This document shows positions 10,287-22,915 of a DNA stretch of 64,000 bases, one piece after another. Source of the DNA: Ehretia macrophylla (Eukaryota; Streptophyta; Magnoliopsida; Boraginales; Ehretiaceae); assembly GCA_037974665.1 (NCBI GenBank), contig CM075770.1, positions 23,671,501 to 23,735,500 of the forward strand. Reading direction: 5' to 3'. Under the pieces are notes generated by a model that was given only the letters and a program-made list of their open reading frames with translations, was not told the origin of the DNA and did not search any database. Numbering within the stretch: the stretch's first letter is position 1; each line of letters begins with the position of its first letter. Made by a program: the position numbers and the translations under genes.

Positions 10287-12831
10287 TGTCATGCCCCAAC
10301 TCGACCCCTCCTATAAACAGTCAGGACGCAACGGAATTTTGGCAGTATAACGACAGTAAATAGGATACCGAGGCTCTAACCCAACCTCATTAGAACATCA
10401 TACACCAAGCTCCACAACCATACAACAAACAACTCCTCAATTAAAAACAACAACATACAACATAATCATATTATACAATAAACCATCCTCGTTATACGCC
10501 TCCGTTCCAACATAATACATGAACTTCAATATACATTGCAAAACATGTTGAAACAAAAGAAAGACTACTAAGACATCATCAACTAATTCATTGACTTATC
10601 AACATCTTATACATTATAAACTACAAAGCAGATAAAAGTCTACTAAGTTAATTTACAAGATAATAAAACATGTACGACATCATGGATAAGACTCTGGAAC
10701 ATATGACTCGTCCACGTAAAGCACATTTTCCACATTCTCCTCTTCACGAGGCACATACCCCTAATCCGGCTCTCCAACACCTGTATGCATGCATTAATAG
10801 AGAGTGAGCTTATATACATAAGCCCAGTGAGGATCCGATAGATCTCGACAGTATTCACTACGCTCCTTGGATTTAGTCCTTTGAGCAAGTAAACACACAA
10901 CAACAATAATAATGCTATCATCACATAACAACATAAATAATGCTATCATCTCATAACAACATAAATAATGCTATCATCACATAACAACATAAATAATGCT
11001 ATCATCACATAACTATATAACCAATCAATAAGGATACTCTATTTGGTGTAGCTCCAAACGCCATCACGATCTCAACCGTTCTTCTTATAACTCCCCATTA
11101 CTCACGCACCCGAGGTACCTCACTATCCCCTTCCCTCCATGACATCTCCGTCATGCGAGCTGGGGGTAGCCTATGGCAGTCATGCCGGTTTCAACCCGAC
11201 AGCCCGACGCTGCCCGAGAGGTGGCACACACATACCAAGGCTCCATATTCATCAATCATCATGCAAGCATAAATCGATCAATCAATTGGGAGATCAGCAA
11301 CAAGAGTGCCCGATTCCCGCATTCAATAATAATCAATCAATATCATTTTATCATCATCAATAATCATATCATCATTATCAATAACATCAATAATCAATTA
11401 AACAACAAATAACGTAGTTAGATGACAAAGTAGGCCATCTAACCGGACATGCATTAAACACACAATCAAACCTTAGTTTACACATCAACAACTCACAATT
11501 CAATCACTCAAACCACACCCGGTCAACTAAGCCTCAATTCAATAATATAAACAAAGATAACCTAAACTTCAAATAATCATATCTTACATTCTACTAATCC
11601 AAACAACTCCAAATCAATTTCAAACACTCACCCATTCGATCATCTACATTAACCTTATCGGAAACCAACCAAGACACCTCAAAATCAAGCCCAACAACCC
11701 TAAAACCTCAAGGCACCTAGGCTGAAATTTTTGAATTTTAGCACGGACATCACAATCGAAAATTCGGCATTACAACAGCGCTAACACGTAATTATCAAGT
11801 ATTTAGAAATCGACGGCAATCGATTTCGAGCAACGCAACTCAATTAAATCAACTTTGAACATTTTAATCAAAATTAAATACCCGGAAAATAAAAATTATG
11901 CTATATCCGACAGAAACTCGTAGTATTAGTATATAATGATCCCTAGCATGCAAGGAGCAATAATCTATCATCAGATTTCAATTCTAACGGTTCAATCTTC
12001 ATTTATACGCAAAAACACAAAAATGACATTTTGAGATCTAGAATTTTTCTCTCACCTTTGATGCGATAAAAGCCTAGGAATGCGTGCAATGCGTGCCCAA
12101 CAAGCGGAATCCAACTCGGTGCGAAGTTTCACGGACAAAAACTAGGTTTTTCTTTGAAAAATTGGATTGAAAAGCTTTGAAATTCTCTTTCTTTTTCTCT
12201 CCTCTTTCTCTCGGCCATGTGTGTGTTTGTGGAGTGTGTTTTGTGTTGTGTGAGTGTGTGTTGATGACAAGGAGTATTTAAAAGCTTGGTCAATTAAAAA
12301 AATGCAAAGTCAAAGTTAGTTTTAATAGGTATTTTTGTGTTTTTAATGACTTTAATTGCATTTTAGTGCTCACCAAGTTAAAAATAATTATGCCACCCCC
12401 AAGATATCTCAAGTGGATTATTTTTAGGTGACAAGAAGTTTTACATTCAAAGAATTCTACCCGAGTCGGCTTAAAACTCGATTTTCGCAAAAGTCGGTGT
12501 AAAAACCCTAATAAATTCTTAAGCCGATTTTAAAACCGTTTTCATCAAACACAGGTCTATTAAAGTCCGTGGACTAGGTCTAGAAGGGTTAAAAAGACCA
12601 GTTTCAAAATTATAGCGGACGTGTTTCGAAAACACTATTCATTGAAAATCGACGATAAAATTTCTGACTCCGTTTTTTATGAAAATTTCATGAATGCACA
12701 TTTAGCACGTATTAGGAGTATTGAAATCAAAATTATAACTTTCTAGGTCCTATAGCACATAAACAGGTCATATGCACGCAAAACGAGACAAAGCACGTAA
12801 AACGAGATAAGCAGAAAAGTGGGGTTTCACA
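10287..12831 (-). mobile_element. E3 right LTR (5' LTR in sense)
   Basis: This is a direct repeat of 4940-7484, offset by 5347 bases with no net length change. It includes the minisatellite (10908-11013), the hairpin (10805-10826), the donor-like site at 12055 and the acceptor-like site at 10781. It ends GGGGTTTCACA and is followed by the GGTAC duplication. In the sense direction this copy would carry the active promoter. Confidence 0.92.
10781..12055 (-). other. Predicted leader intron in E3 right LTR
   Basis: Same donor (AAAG/GTGAGAG) and acceptor (TACAG/GTG) as in the left copy, 1275 bases. As this is the sense 5' LTR, this copy would be the one transcribed into the genomic RNA leader. 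Inference only. Confidence 0.5.
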
Positions 12832-14701
12832 GGTACAGTTAAGCAATACAATCAATAAAAGGCATTCAATATATATAACAATACAATACACAGTTAAGAA
12901 AAGCATTAACACAACCAATCAAAGCTATACCACACTTTGAAGGCTATGGATCACTCGAGCAAGTAATGTACCGATCACGATTCCGATGACATTAACGATG
13001 ACGCGCTGGCCCAAACCACCTTATAACACCAGTTTGGAATACCCCGGGAGTAACCATCAATTCTACGACCCAAATCTCCCTGGGAGGCAACCCAAGGGAG
13101 AAAGGGAATAGCAGCGGAGCTAGAGCAACCAACACTAGCAACCCGAGGCTACCCAGAGAGGCCCATCACTCACGCGTGAGACACTATGCAATGCAAGACT
13201 CGATACAAGGCGATGAGCGAGCGATATCAAGCATTCTCAATAATTGATAAACATTTCAATCAATAATCAACTCTAACAAGCGTAATAAGCATTAACAAGC
13301 ATTTACAATCAAACAAGTGACAAAAACAACACCAACTAACATTATCAAGCATTAGCAAGTATTCTATAGGCATTATAAGCATTCTATAGGCAACATAAGC
13401 ATTCTATAATCAATATAAACATACTATAAGCAATATTCTATGAAAACACACAAAATCACAAAAATGACCCCAACTTCAAAACACTACTACTTTCAAACGA
13501 GCCACGAGCTTTGGAAACCGACTTCACCAGTCCTCCTAGGTCACCATAAGGCACGTTTAAAGACCCCGAAACCCTACTTTACCCTAGAATTCACGCAAAG
13601 TCCCGATTTCCCCCTTTGCTCGTTTGAACTACAACTATATCAACCAAACACCCAACCAACGCCATAATCGCACCAAAAGTGCTTCCATGGCCTCCCGAAA
13701 CAATGCCAATACGCAATACGAGAAAACGCTAAACTCGACCTAAACGACCCCGACTTTCACCAAGCCGTTTTTCTCCGTTTTTCTATTACACATTCCAATT
13801 AAACCACACATTTAGGCATTCTAGCATATCTAGCACATTTCTCTATCAACAGATAGCATAACAGCGCAACTTTATCATTTCAAGGATTTACTATTCACTA
13901 ATTACTATTCATTAGTCAATTTAAATTGCAATTTCGATTTTCAATCACAGAAAATGCTAAAAAGCTATAAATCATGTTCTACAATCAACAAGGAACATTC
14001 TTTAAGCAACAAAATGATTAAAACAACAATCTACGCATAAGTTCTAAAAATTAAAGTTTAGATATACATTTTTCAAATGCACAAATATCGATGAAACCCT
14101 CACCTTAGACGCTCCTAGACGCTAGGGAAACCACGATGGATACCTCGGAAACCACCCCGCACAAGCTCACGCGACGAAATGAAGATTTGAAGTTGAAATG
14201 TTTTTTTTTTTCCTCCATGGTTTCAGCCATGGCTCTTATTTTTCTGGTTTTTGGTCTTTTGTTTCGTATTTAAACTTAAATAAAAGATGACAAATGGTCA
14301 AAGCTTCGGTCAACCCGCTAAACCAAAACAGCTATGCGTGACCTTACGAAAACGGCCATAACTTCTTCTAGAAAACTCCAATTCATGAACGGTTTGAAGC
14401 CTCAGAAACTAGACTCATAGAGCTTTCCAACCATATATAATTTGCTACCTAACTCTTCCCCAATTGGTTCAGATTTAATTCCAAAGTTGACCCAAAATTT
14501 GACTAACTTAACATTGTATTTTTTTATTTCTAATCCCAAGTTTGCCCTTTATTAAACATTTCAAAAATTCTCACCTTGTCCTAGTTGGTCAATGTAGATG
14601 AAAATTCAACTAGTTTGGTCAAAGAAGGTGAAAGGTCAATAAAATGCAATTTAAATGAACTTTAAATGCTATTGAATACATGCAAGGTTCGGGGTATCAC
14701 A
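12832..14701 (-). mobile_element. E2 solo LTR, right part
   Basis: This continues the E2 LTR after E3 and ends GGTTCGGGGTATCACA, the reverse complement of the E9 LTR start. It contains the 12-bp palindrome CTCACGCGTGAG (13169-13180) beside ATGCAATGCA, a hairpin with a CCCGGG loop (13036-13055), a donor-like CTAAG/GTGAGGG starting at 14103 and a TATA-like TTTAAATACG at 14265-14274 (minus). The first five bases are the E3 target duplication. Confidence 0.9.
14265..14274 (-). promoter_or_regulatory. TATA-like box of E2 LTR
   Basis: The minus strand reads TTTAAATACG about 165 bases upstream of the conserved CTAAG/GTGAGGG donor-like site. The spacing matches E4 and E9. Confidence 0.45.
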
Positions 14702-14706
14702 GGTAT
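14702..14706. repeat. E2 target-site duplication, right copy
   Basis: GGTAT, matching 4305-4309. The E1 LTR resumes at 14707. Confidence 0.9.
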
Positions 14707-15414
14707 AGCTTTGAATGGTTATGTTAATGCTTTTATTAATTGCTTATTGTATTGATTGTTTATATTGATTGCTTACTTGTTAGTTATATTGCTTAACTGT
14801 CTTATTTGCATTGCACGACTTTCTTTCTCTCCACCTCGATATCTGTCTCGCCCTCACTGAGTATACGTGTTGTGTATACTCACTCCTCCCTACCACATTT
14901 CACGAAATGCCATGTTAGCTGGAAAGTTCGTGGTTACGTGAAAGATCGTGCTTGAAGAGTTGTCTTGCGTGTTATGTGGCTGAGTTGTAGAAAGATGCAA
15001 AGATGTATGTTTTCATGTATTGTTTGTATCTAGTGTTAAAAGTTATGTAATTAACTTAACTAGGTTTATTAGAATGGTATGATAGTCTATTTTATGCAAT
15101 AGGTTAGTATAGTTTAATTGCCAAGCATGAATGTACTTGTAAAAGATGAGAAGAGATAGGTTAGCTTGTAAACTGGAAATGTATATTTGCTTGTGTTCGC
15201 TTGTTGAGAACCAAGGCTCGGATGGCCTTGAGGTATTGTATGGTTGGACACGGTGCTGGTCCTCCTATATGCTATTGCAGGTTTTGCATTTTGCCTAGAA
15301 ACATGGGATACTCCATCCGTTTTTCGCTAAAAGTTTTTGCCCGGGGTTTGGAATTGGGTTGTGATTAGATTGATTGATAGAACTCCCGGTCTCGAGAGGG
15401 ATCGGAGTGTTACA
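14707..15414 (+). mobile_element. E1 3' LTR, last part
   Basis: This continues 2271-4309 after the nested E2/E3 insertion and ends GATCGGAGTGTTACA. The hairpin TGAGTATAC/GTATACTCA is at 14858-14882. The acceptor-like site 20 bases later reads TTTCAC here instead of TTTCAG, so this copy would have lost its AG. Confidence 0.9.
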
Positions 15415-15656
15415 CTACTACTTAAGGCCCTTCTCCTGGGCATTCTCTTAAGCTTAAAAGCAAATTCACTGCTTAGCCCCTGAAATGCTATTGTTAACTG
15501 GCCTAAAAAGGCCAGAAAATGGCCATAGGAAGAACACATTCATTTCGCAATGGGGCTAAAGAGATTGGGAGAATTGGTGAAGAGATATCTTTTATCTTAT
15601 TTCTTTTGGGCAAATCCCTTGTTTAAGGCCTCGAGACTGAGTACGAAAATGAAAAG
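15415..15656. other. Short island between E1 and E4, origin unknown
   Basis: These 242 bases match none of the other elements in the window. They contain a perfect hairpin with arms CTGGCC and GGCCAG near 15498-15520 and two CTTAAG palindromes. No coding frame is convincing. They may be the pre-existing DNA into which E1 and E4 inserted, or a scrap of another element. Confidence 0.5.
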
Positions 15657-16402
15657 TGTGATAACCCGAACCCGGCATGCATTTAATAGCATTTACCTGC
15701 ATTTAATTAAGTGTTTAATTAGTTAATCATCCATTTTGCACTATTTTGATATTTCTTTTAAAAGCATTCAATAATTTTTATATTGATTAATTAAAAGATT
15801 ATTGCCTATTTTTATTGGTTATAGTAATTAGATTTATTTTCTTGTGTTTAATTAAGTGTCATTTTAAATGTGAGTATTTAATTGCATCTGAGTACGTGTT
15901 TATATTAACTTATTCATTTGTCTCTTAACATTAATTTCATAGTTCTTTAAAATATTCTAGAAATAGGTAGATTAATTATTTTTAAATGAATATTGATTAT
16001 TTTGATTGTTTTGATTATTTCAATAATTGGTTTTAATTGTCTTGCATTAAAATTACTCGGTTTTCAATTAAAAGAGGAAAGTAACTCCGAGCCAAAGTGA
16101 ATTTTAAACTATTCTACTATTCTACTTTTCAAAAATTATGGTTTTATATTATTGCTCATCATTTGATTAGCGATCGTTTATTGACCATTCGATCGTAGCA
16201 TTTCGAAAATGAGAGTTAGAGAAATATTCCTCGGACATAGTGAAAAATATTTTTAGCTTAATTTAGCTAGTTTTAGTTGGTTTTCATTAAAATTGCATTG
16301 TTTTAACTTGAATTCGGTTAAATGGCATCAAAATAAGCTTGTTTAACCATATTTTCAATTAAGCTTGACCTTGCAAAATGACAACAATGCCCTTTGTCAT
16401 CT

Positions 16403-16415
16403 TTTATAAATAAAA
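16403..16415 (+). promoter_or_regulatory. TATA box of E4 5' LTR
   Basis: TTTATAAATAAAA is a near-consensus TATA element. The same box is at about 20696-20709 in the broken 3' LTR. It lies 180 bases before the donor-like site. Confidence 0.6.
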
Positions 16416-16586
16416 CAAGGCAAAAATAAAAACAAAACAAATTGCAAAATACCCTTTGTATCCCCCCCCATGGCCGAATGCTTTCAAGGAGAAAAAAAAA
16501 TTTGCTTCAATTTTCTTCTACAATCATGCGTGGAATTGCTCGGGGATCGTGGCTCGGGTCTTTGCTGGTCTTCCTCGTCAATCTCT

Positions 16587-17905
16587 GTGAGGCTTTTCAC
16601 GTTTTTGTGCATTTATATTCAAATTTGATTTTTGATTCAATTTCTTAGATTTGATATTTAATGCGTTATAATGCTTGAAATCACTTGGAATTTCCTCTTT
16701 AGGGTTCGTAGAGCATTGCTTGTTAGTTATTTAGCGATTTTTACGGTTAGAAATGTAAATTGAATTTAGGCAAGAACGTGAATAGTAAAAATAAATACAA
16801 AAACCCAAGAATTTTGGATTTTTGATTCGAATTGCGATTTCTTGATTTGGATAGGTGCCATTAATGATAGAAAGATAAAATGTGCAATAAAAACGAATCG
16901 GCCTTTGTTAAAATTGGAAATTAGACAAAGAAACGTAAAGGGGCCGTTTGACCAAAAGTTGATCGTGCTCGAATTGAGTTAGGGGTTTTGCTATTGCGGG
17001 CATAGGCACTTTTGGCGCTGTCGTGGAGTTGATTGAGTGACCAGTTAGCATAGCTGTAGTTCAAACGCAGTAGGTGGACTTTCGGGCTTCGGTTGGGAAA
17101 GTGAGGTTTAGTGACATAAAAACGTGCCTTGGAGTGCCTAAGTGAATATAGTGAAATCAGTTTCCTAATCCCGTAGCTCGTTTGCTTGTAATTGCCTTTG
17201 GAAGTTAGAGATTGAATAGTGATATTTGTCGTTTTCGTGTTTGAACTGCTGTTACTTGTTTAATTGGTGTTCTTGTTGCTATTAATGATAGTTATGCTTG
17301 AAAAGTTAATTAAATGCTAATGTTTATTGTAAATGATTGATATCTCGTTTATCGTCACTAATCTGCATTTTCGTGCTATTGCTCGTTTATTGCTTTTATC
17401 TCGTATTGTATTGCATTAGTGTCAGGCGCGTGAGTGATGGGCCTTTCTGGGTAGTCTAGGGCTGCCAGGGTTGGTTTTCTCTAGCTCCGTGTCCTATTCC
17501 CGTTCTCGCTAGGGGTGCCGCCCTAGGAGATTTGGGTCGTAGATGTGTCGGGGTACTTTCGAAGTACACCCAGTGGATGTTATAAGGTGGTTGCGCGCTT
17601 ATTGTCATCGTTGTCAACATCAAGCTCGGGATTGATGTAATGCTCGTGGAATCGAATCGCATGGTACATTGCTCATATGAGTGAACCGTGACCTTCAAAG
17701 TGTGGTATAGCTTTGAATGGTTGTGTTAATGCTTTCTTTAATTGTTTATTGTATTGTCGTTTATATTGAATGCTTTCTTATTGATTATATTGCTTAACTG
17801 TACCTATTTGCATTGCACGATCTTCTTTCTCTCCACCTCGATATCTGTTTCACCCTCACTAAGTATACGTGTTGTGTATACTCACTCCTCACCACCACAT
17901 TTCAG
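16587..17905 (+). other. Predicted leader intron in E4 5' LTR
   Basis: The 1319-base candidate runs from GTGAGG after TCTCT to ACATTTCAG/GAAAT. The hairpin at 17860-17884 (arms TAAGTATAC and GTATACTCA, one G-to-A change at the base) ends 21 bases before the acceptor. Its last bases CTCA followed by C resemble a plant branch site. Confidence 0.5.
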
Positions 17906-18413
17906 GAAATATCATGTTAGCTGGAAAGTTCGTGGTTATGTGGTAGATCGTGCTTGAAGAGTTGCCTTGCGTGCTATGTGGCTTCAGTTGTCAAAGATGT
18001 AAAGATGTATATTTTCATGTAATGTATGTATTTAGTGTTGAAAGTTATGTAATTAACTTAACTAGGTTTATTAGAATGGTATGATAGTCTATTTTATGCA
18101 ATGGGTTAGTATAGTTTAATTGCCAAGCATGAATGTACTTGTCAAAGATGAAAAGAGATAGGTTAGCTTTTAAATTGGAAATGTATGTTTACTTGTGTTC
18201 ACTTGTTAAGAACCAAGGCTCGGATGGCCTTGAGGTGTTTGTATGGTTGGACAAGGTGCTGGTCCACTTATATGCTATCACAGGTTTTGCATTTTGCCTA
18301 GAAACAGGGAGAGTCCGTCTGTTTTCCCTAAATTTTATGCCCGGGTTTGGAATTGGGTTGTGATTAGATTGATTGATAGAACGCCCGGTCTCGAGAGGGA
18401 TCGGGGTGTTACA

Positions 18414-19959
18414 GGTGGTATCAGAGCTTGTTTAGCTCATAAGCCAGAACAGGGTCCTCGGTCTGGTGGGTAGTGATCCTTGAATGTGTGCTTGTTAAGT
18501 GTGTTTTGAAAGTGTGTGCCTGTATGTGAGATTGTGTGTCTTGAATTGAATGTGTATATCTATGTGATATAGTTCTGTGATATGTGTTAAAGGTATGTTA
18601 CGTGAAGTGAAGTGTCTAGTTGTGTAATGAATTGACCTATTGAATTGACCTCGTGAATCGAATCAACCTCGTGAATTGTTAGTTGCTTGAATTGTTGCTT
18701 GTAATATATGTAATTGAATGTCTTGGATTGATTTGTGTTGTGATTGACGTGCTTGAATGACTCTGATGATTAAACTGTTTTATAAATTCTTTTATAAACA
18801 TGCTTACATAATAGTTTAAGGCATGTATGTATAAATGTGATATCTTGGCATTCATACATGTCCAGTTGAAATGGTAAGAAAGACTTCTTCCACCCCTGAA
18901 GAGAAGTGGTTAGTAGCAGGCTCTCCAAGTTATATGGATTGACGGGAATGAGCAGTATTTGACTAGCCTTTATTTAGGAGTTGGTGTTTGTCTTTGGAGC
19001 TCGGTTATTGGCGAATCTCTAAGGTCCTCCTCTATGCTTAACAGTTGTGGAAGATTGGCTTTCTTTTAGGGTTCTATTTGGTTGTTCTCTGGAGCATTCT
19101 TTGGTTTTCTTATTGGGTATTCTTTGGAAACTTCTGTTGGCACTTCTTGGTAGACTTGGCTGTTGGGGTTTCAATCGGACTTACTACATGGTATTATCTA
19201 TGGTATATGTGTCTCGGTCTTTATTGGTGTGTTACTGGCATCCTTGATTGGAAATTCTTCAACGACATTCTATAGAATTCTTAGTGGCCATTTATCTAGT
19301 ACCTACTTATTGGGCAATCCTTGCTACTTTCTTATTGGAGCATTGTTGCGAGTATTTTCTTTAGTGTTCCTCAGTAGGTTTGGTATTTGGAATTCCTATC
19401 ATACTTATTGTATAGTACTACTTACGGTATTCTTTGGAATTCTTAGTGGGCATCTACTAGTATTTTCCTTGATGGCACTTATTGGAAGTCTTACACTTGG
19501 AATCTTGTTCAGACATATTATCTCATATTGCTTACGGTATGCTGTGGAATACTTTGGGCTCTTTTGGTGGTAAGTTGTATAAAGTTTGCACTCGGCAAAT
19601 GGCGATGAGGTCTTGAAGTTTGGTCTTATATGTGTTGCATCTACTCTGGCTATTCTTTGACTTCTTTATTTGGTACTTGTTGAACTTCTACTGGCGATTC
19701 GTACGTGGGGTATTTCTTCAGCATTCTTCTTGTCATTAATATGTGATGTTAATTTTATCTACAGTATCTCTGCATCAGTCTTTAGTTGGTATTTCTCGGC
19801 ATTCTTGGTTGGGATTTCTATTTGGGATTTTCCTACGAGTATCTTATTCAGTGTCTTGCTTAGCAACCAATGAAGAGTAGTCAGAGTTGGATTTCAGATG
19901 ATGTTGAGTACTATCGGAAGAAGAATTGTGAGGACGCAATTGTTTTATGGGGGGAAGGA
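18414..19959 (+). mobile_element. E4 internal region, non-coding
   Basis: The primer-binding site TGGTATCAGAGC is at 18416-18427. A GT-rich leader follows, then a T-rich TTGG/ATTCTT microrepeat block, then a pre-PPT hairpin at 19924-19941 (arms AATTGTG and CGCAATT, a wobble at one position) and the purine tract GGGGGGAAGGA (19949-19959). It is about 220 bases shorter than the E1 internal region. The hydrophobic frame at 19163-19573 aligns with that of E1 but also begins at TTG, so I do not call it a gene. Confidence 0.88.
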
Positions 19960-20773
19960 TGTGATAACCCGAACCCGGCATGCATTTAATAGCATTTAAC
20001 TGCATTTAATTAAGTGTTTAATTAGTTAATCATCCATTTTGCACTATTTTGATATTTCTTTTAAAAGCATTCAATAATTTTTATATTGATTAATTAAAAG
20101 ATTATTACCTATTTTTATTGGTTATAGTAATTAGATTTATTTTCTTGTGTTTAATTAAGTGTCATTTTAAATGTGAGTATTTAATTGCATCTGAGTACGT
20201 GTTTATATTAACTTATTCATTTGTATCTTAACATTAATTTCATAGTTCTTTAAAATATTCTAGAAATAGTTAAATTAATTATTTTTAAATGAATATTGAT
20301 TATTTTGATTGTTTTGATTATTTTAATAATCGGTTTTAATTGTCTTGCATTAAAATTACTTGGTTTTCAATTAAAAGAGGAAAGTAATTCCAAGCCGGAG
20401 TGAATTTTAAACTATTCTACTATTCTACTTTTCAAAAATTATGGTTTTACATTATTTGCTCATCATTTGATTAGCGATCGTTTATTGACCGTTCGATCAT
20501 AGCATTTCGAAAATGAGAGTTAGAGAAATATTCCTCAGACTTAGTGAAAAATGTTTTTAGCTAGTTTTAGTTGGTTTTCATTAAAATTGCATTGTTTTAA
20601 CTTGAATTCGGTTAAATGGCATCAAAATAAGTTTGTTTGACCATATTTTTACTTAAGCTTGACCTTGCAAACTGACCAAAATGCCCTTTGTCATCTTTTA
20701 TAAATAAAACAAGGCAAAAATCAAAACAAAAAAAATTGCAAAATACCCTTTGTATCCCCCCCATGGCCGAATG
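19960..20773 (+). mobile_element. E4 3' LTR, truncated by E5
   Basis: The first 814 bases of the LTR match the start of 15657-18413 and stop at CCATGGCCGAATG, where E5 begins. The remaining part does not reappear to the right of E5, so it was lost with the end of E5. Confidence 0.9.
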
Positions 20774-21361
20774 TGTCACGCCCCCACCCCACACGAGACC
20801 AGAGGCTCTAATAACCATGCTATTCTCAACCCAATACCAAACCCGGTCACAAAATTTTAGGGGAAAAACGGACAGAGTTTCCCCTGTACTATGGACATTC
20901 TGAAAACCTGTAAATTCTCAAATAAGGTAACTACAAGGTAAACAAACTTTTCATGGCTAAATATTTAAAGATTCACGGCCATCCGAGCCTTGAAGCAAAC
21001 AACAGTTTCAAAACCACACAAGCATGCAAGTAACTTGTTTATAATATAGTCTAATAACCATGCCATTCTAGGATAATATTAAAACATACTTAGAGATAAA
21101 ACATTCTACACTAAGCCATTCACTCCCAAGCATACAAAGCAACTAGAAATAGAAATATAAGTTATTACAAGCCATAGAATTACCACTGCTACTACATTAT
21201 CAGACTTCCAGCTTACATATTGCTCAAATACATACATGAGCTTTAAGGCCCCAAAATAGATTATACATAGGACAACAAATTCTTCACATAGCAACCAGAA
21301 AGCACATCCACTTCAGACAAATATCACACAGCAGCTAAGGCAACTCCACCAACTGTGCCAC

Positions 21362-22696
21362 CTGAAACATGTTAGCGAGGTATGAGCAACCACTGTTGCC
21401 CAGTGAGGGATATAGTCCCGGGGCGTGCAATGCAACAGATAATACAGTTATACAACAATATCACTTAGACAATTTAAGAAGCAATGATAACATAGGTAAC
21501 CACACATTTAAAAGGAAACATTTCACACAATCCCCTATACACCAATCTTCACTGGTCTTCATTCACGATCCACGAACCACGAGCACGATCACGATAAGCC
21601 AGCATAACCCCAAACACTCCAGTGGGTGTACTCCGGATGTACCCCGATAATCCTACGACCCAACATCCCCTAGCAATCTCCGGACCAGGCGAATGAGGGA
21701 CTATGGTACGAAGTTTGAATATCCACCGGCAAGCCCTCTGCCGCCCAGCCGATATTCAACACATCCGCCCCTGACACTATGGTTGCGCAACCACGATGCA
21801 ATGCACTTAACGATGGCAAGTTAATAGCAATAATATAAGCATTAACACATATGAGGATCAACAAAGTAGGTTGACCTCGAGGCAATTAGCATAAAAGCAA
21901 TTATAGAAGCTAATAAGCAGTTTACAAAGGAACATATACAAAATAAGCATAGAATCATACCAAAAGCTCCAAATCGACTTGAAACCACATATAAACACTT
22001 AAGGAGTCATGCCATGGGTTTAGAAGTGTGAGTCAACCGAAATTGCACCTAAACCCCTTTGTTTTTCAAACTATTTCTCTTCCAAACCAAGGTTAATGAT
22101 TCCATTTTCAAAGAAAACTCTCCCAACCTTCTAACTAACCCTCAAGGTACCCTCTCAACCCTCTAACTCATTCAAATGGCTGCGATTACCCCGAAAGCCC
22201 CAAATTCCCTCTTATGGCTTTAAACTACACATACAATGTCCGGGCTTCAAACAAAGGATATCAAGGCTTCTATAGCACCTAGGTAGCCTAAGGATACTAG
22301 AATTGAAGCCCGAATTCACCCGGATTCGCATTAACCCCGAAAGCCCCAAATTAAAGTCGACTATTTTACATTTTTAGCGATTTAAGGACAATACAAGTGC
22401 ACGGGGCTATTAGATTACCTTCACTAGCACCTAAGGCATCTATTAGAAGCCTTTAATCAAGCTAATTCGAGCAATTACGCAAAACCCTAGAAAAACGTCA
22501 CTATTCACCCTAAAAATCAAACTAACGATTCTAACCGTTTAAATTGCGAAACGATGGCTCAAATATGTTCTCTAGCACTCATATACAAGGTATAATAGCA
22601 TAGATAATCAATACAATAGCATTTGAACACATTTTCAACAAATCAAGAAAATAGCAACTATTTTAAAATGCAAAAATAAGCCGTGAAATCCCTCAC
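21362..22696 (-). other. Predicted leader intron in E5 LTR
   Basis: Donor CATTG/GTGAGGG (first base 22696) and acceptor TGTTTCAG/GTG (last base 21362), 1335 bases. The hairpin TGGGCAAC/GTTGCTCA (21383-21402) has a different stem sequence from E1 and E6 but keeps its pairing. It ends 21 bases before the acceptor and is followed by CGCTAAC, a textbook plant branch-site match. Confidence 0.5.
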
Positions 22697-22849
22697 CAAT
22701 GCGCGTAGGAGCTCCTAGGAGGCTAGTAGACACCCTAAACCACTTGTACCTAGCTTGGCTTGGCTTGGAATGAGGATTTGTTGAGCAAAAAAACTCTATT
22801 TCTTCTCCAATTCAATTCTCGGATTTGCTACAGTGTTTTCAGCATGCTC

Positions 22850-22870
22850 TTTTTTTTTTTTTTTTTTTTT
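22850..22870. repeat. Poly-T tract in E5 LTR
   Basis: 21 consecutive T on the plus strand (A on the sense strand), just upstream in sense of the predicted leader donor. Confidence 0.95.
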
Positions 22871-22904
22871 GCTAAGTTATGAGCTAATGTGTGTGTTGTG
22901 TGAG

Positions 22905-22915
22905 TTATATATTAA
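22905..22915 (-). promoter_or_regulatory. TATA-like box of E5 LTR
   Basis: The sense strand reads TTTAATATATAACTCA about 210 bases upstream of the donor-like GTGAGGG. Confidence 0.5.

Larger units (their letters stand above)
4940..12831 (-). mobile_element. E3, complete non-autonomous LTR retrotransposon
   Basis: This is a whole 7.9-kb element with two 2545-bp LTRs in direct repeat, an internal region of about 2.8 kb, a primer-binding site, a purine tract and GGTAC target duplications. It lies on the minus strand, with the purine tract on the left and the primer site on the right. No gag-pol motif occurs in the internal region, so it fits the LARD class and would need proteins from another element. 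The two LTRs differ at only scattered positions by eye (for example base 3 of the terminal CACG), so it looks like a fairly recent arrival, inserted inside an older solo LTR. Confidence 0.93.
15657..18413 (+). mobile_element. E4 5' LTR
   Basis: A complete 2757-bp LTR, TGTGATAACCCGAACCC to GGTGTTACA, of the same family as E1. In sense order it carries TATA at 16403-16415, donor-like TCTCT/GTGAGG at 16587, GCGCG beside TTGCATTAGTG near 17427, a palindromic-loop hairpin (loop core TTCGAA, 17550-17571), the stem-loop at 17860-17884 and acceptor TTTCAG/G at 17905. It is preceded by AAAAG, a possible target duplication whose partner is lost. Confidence 0.93.
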
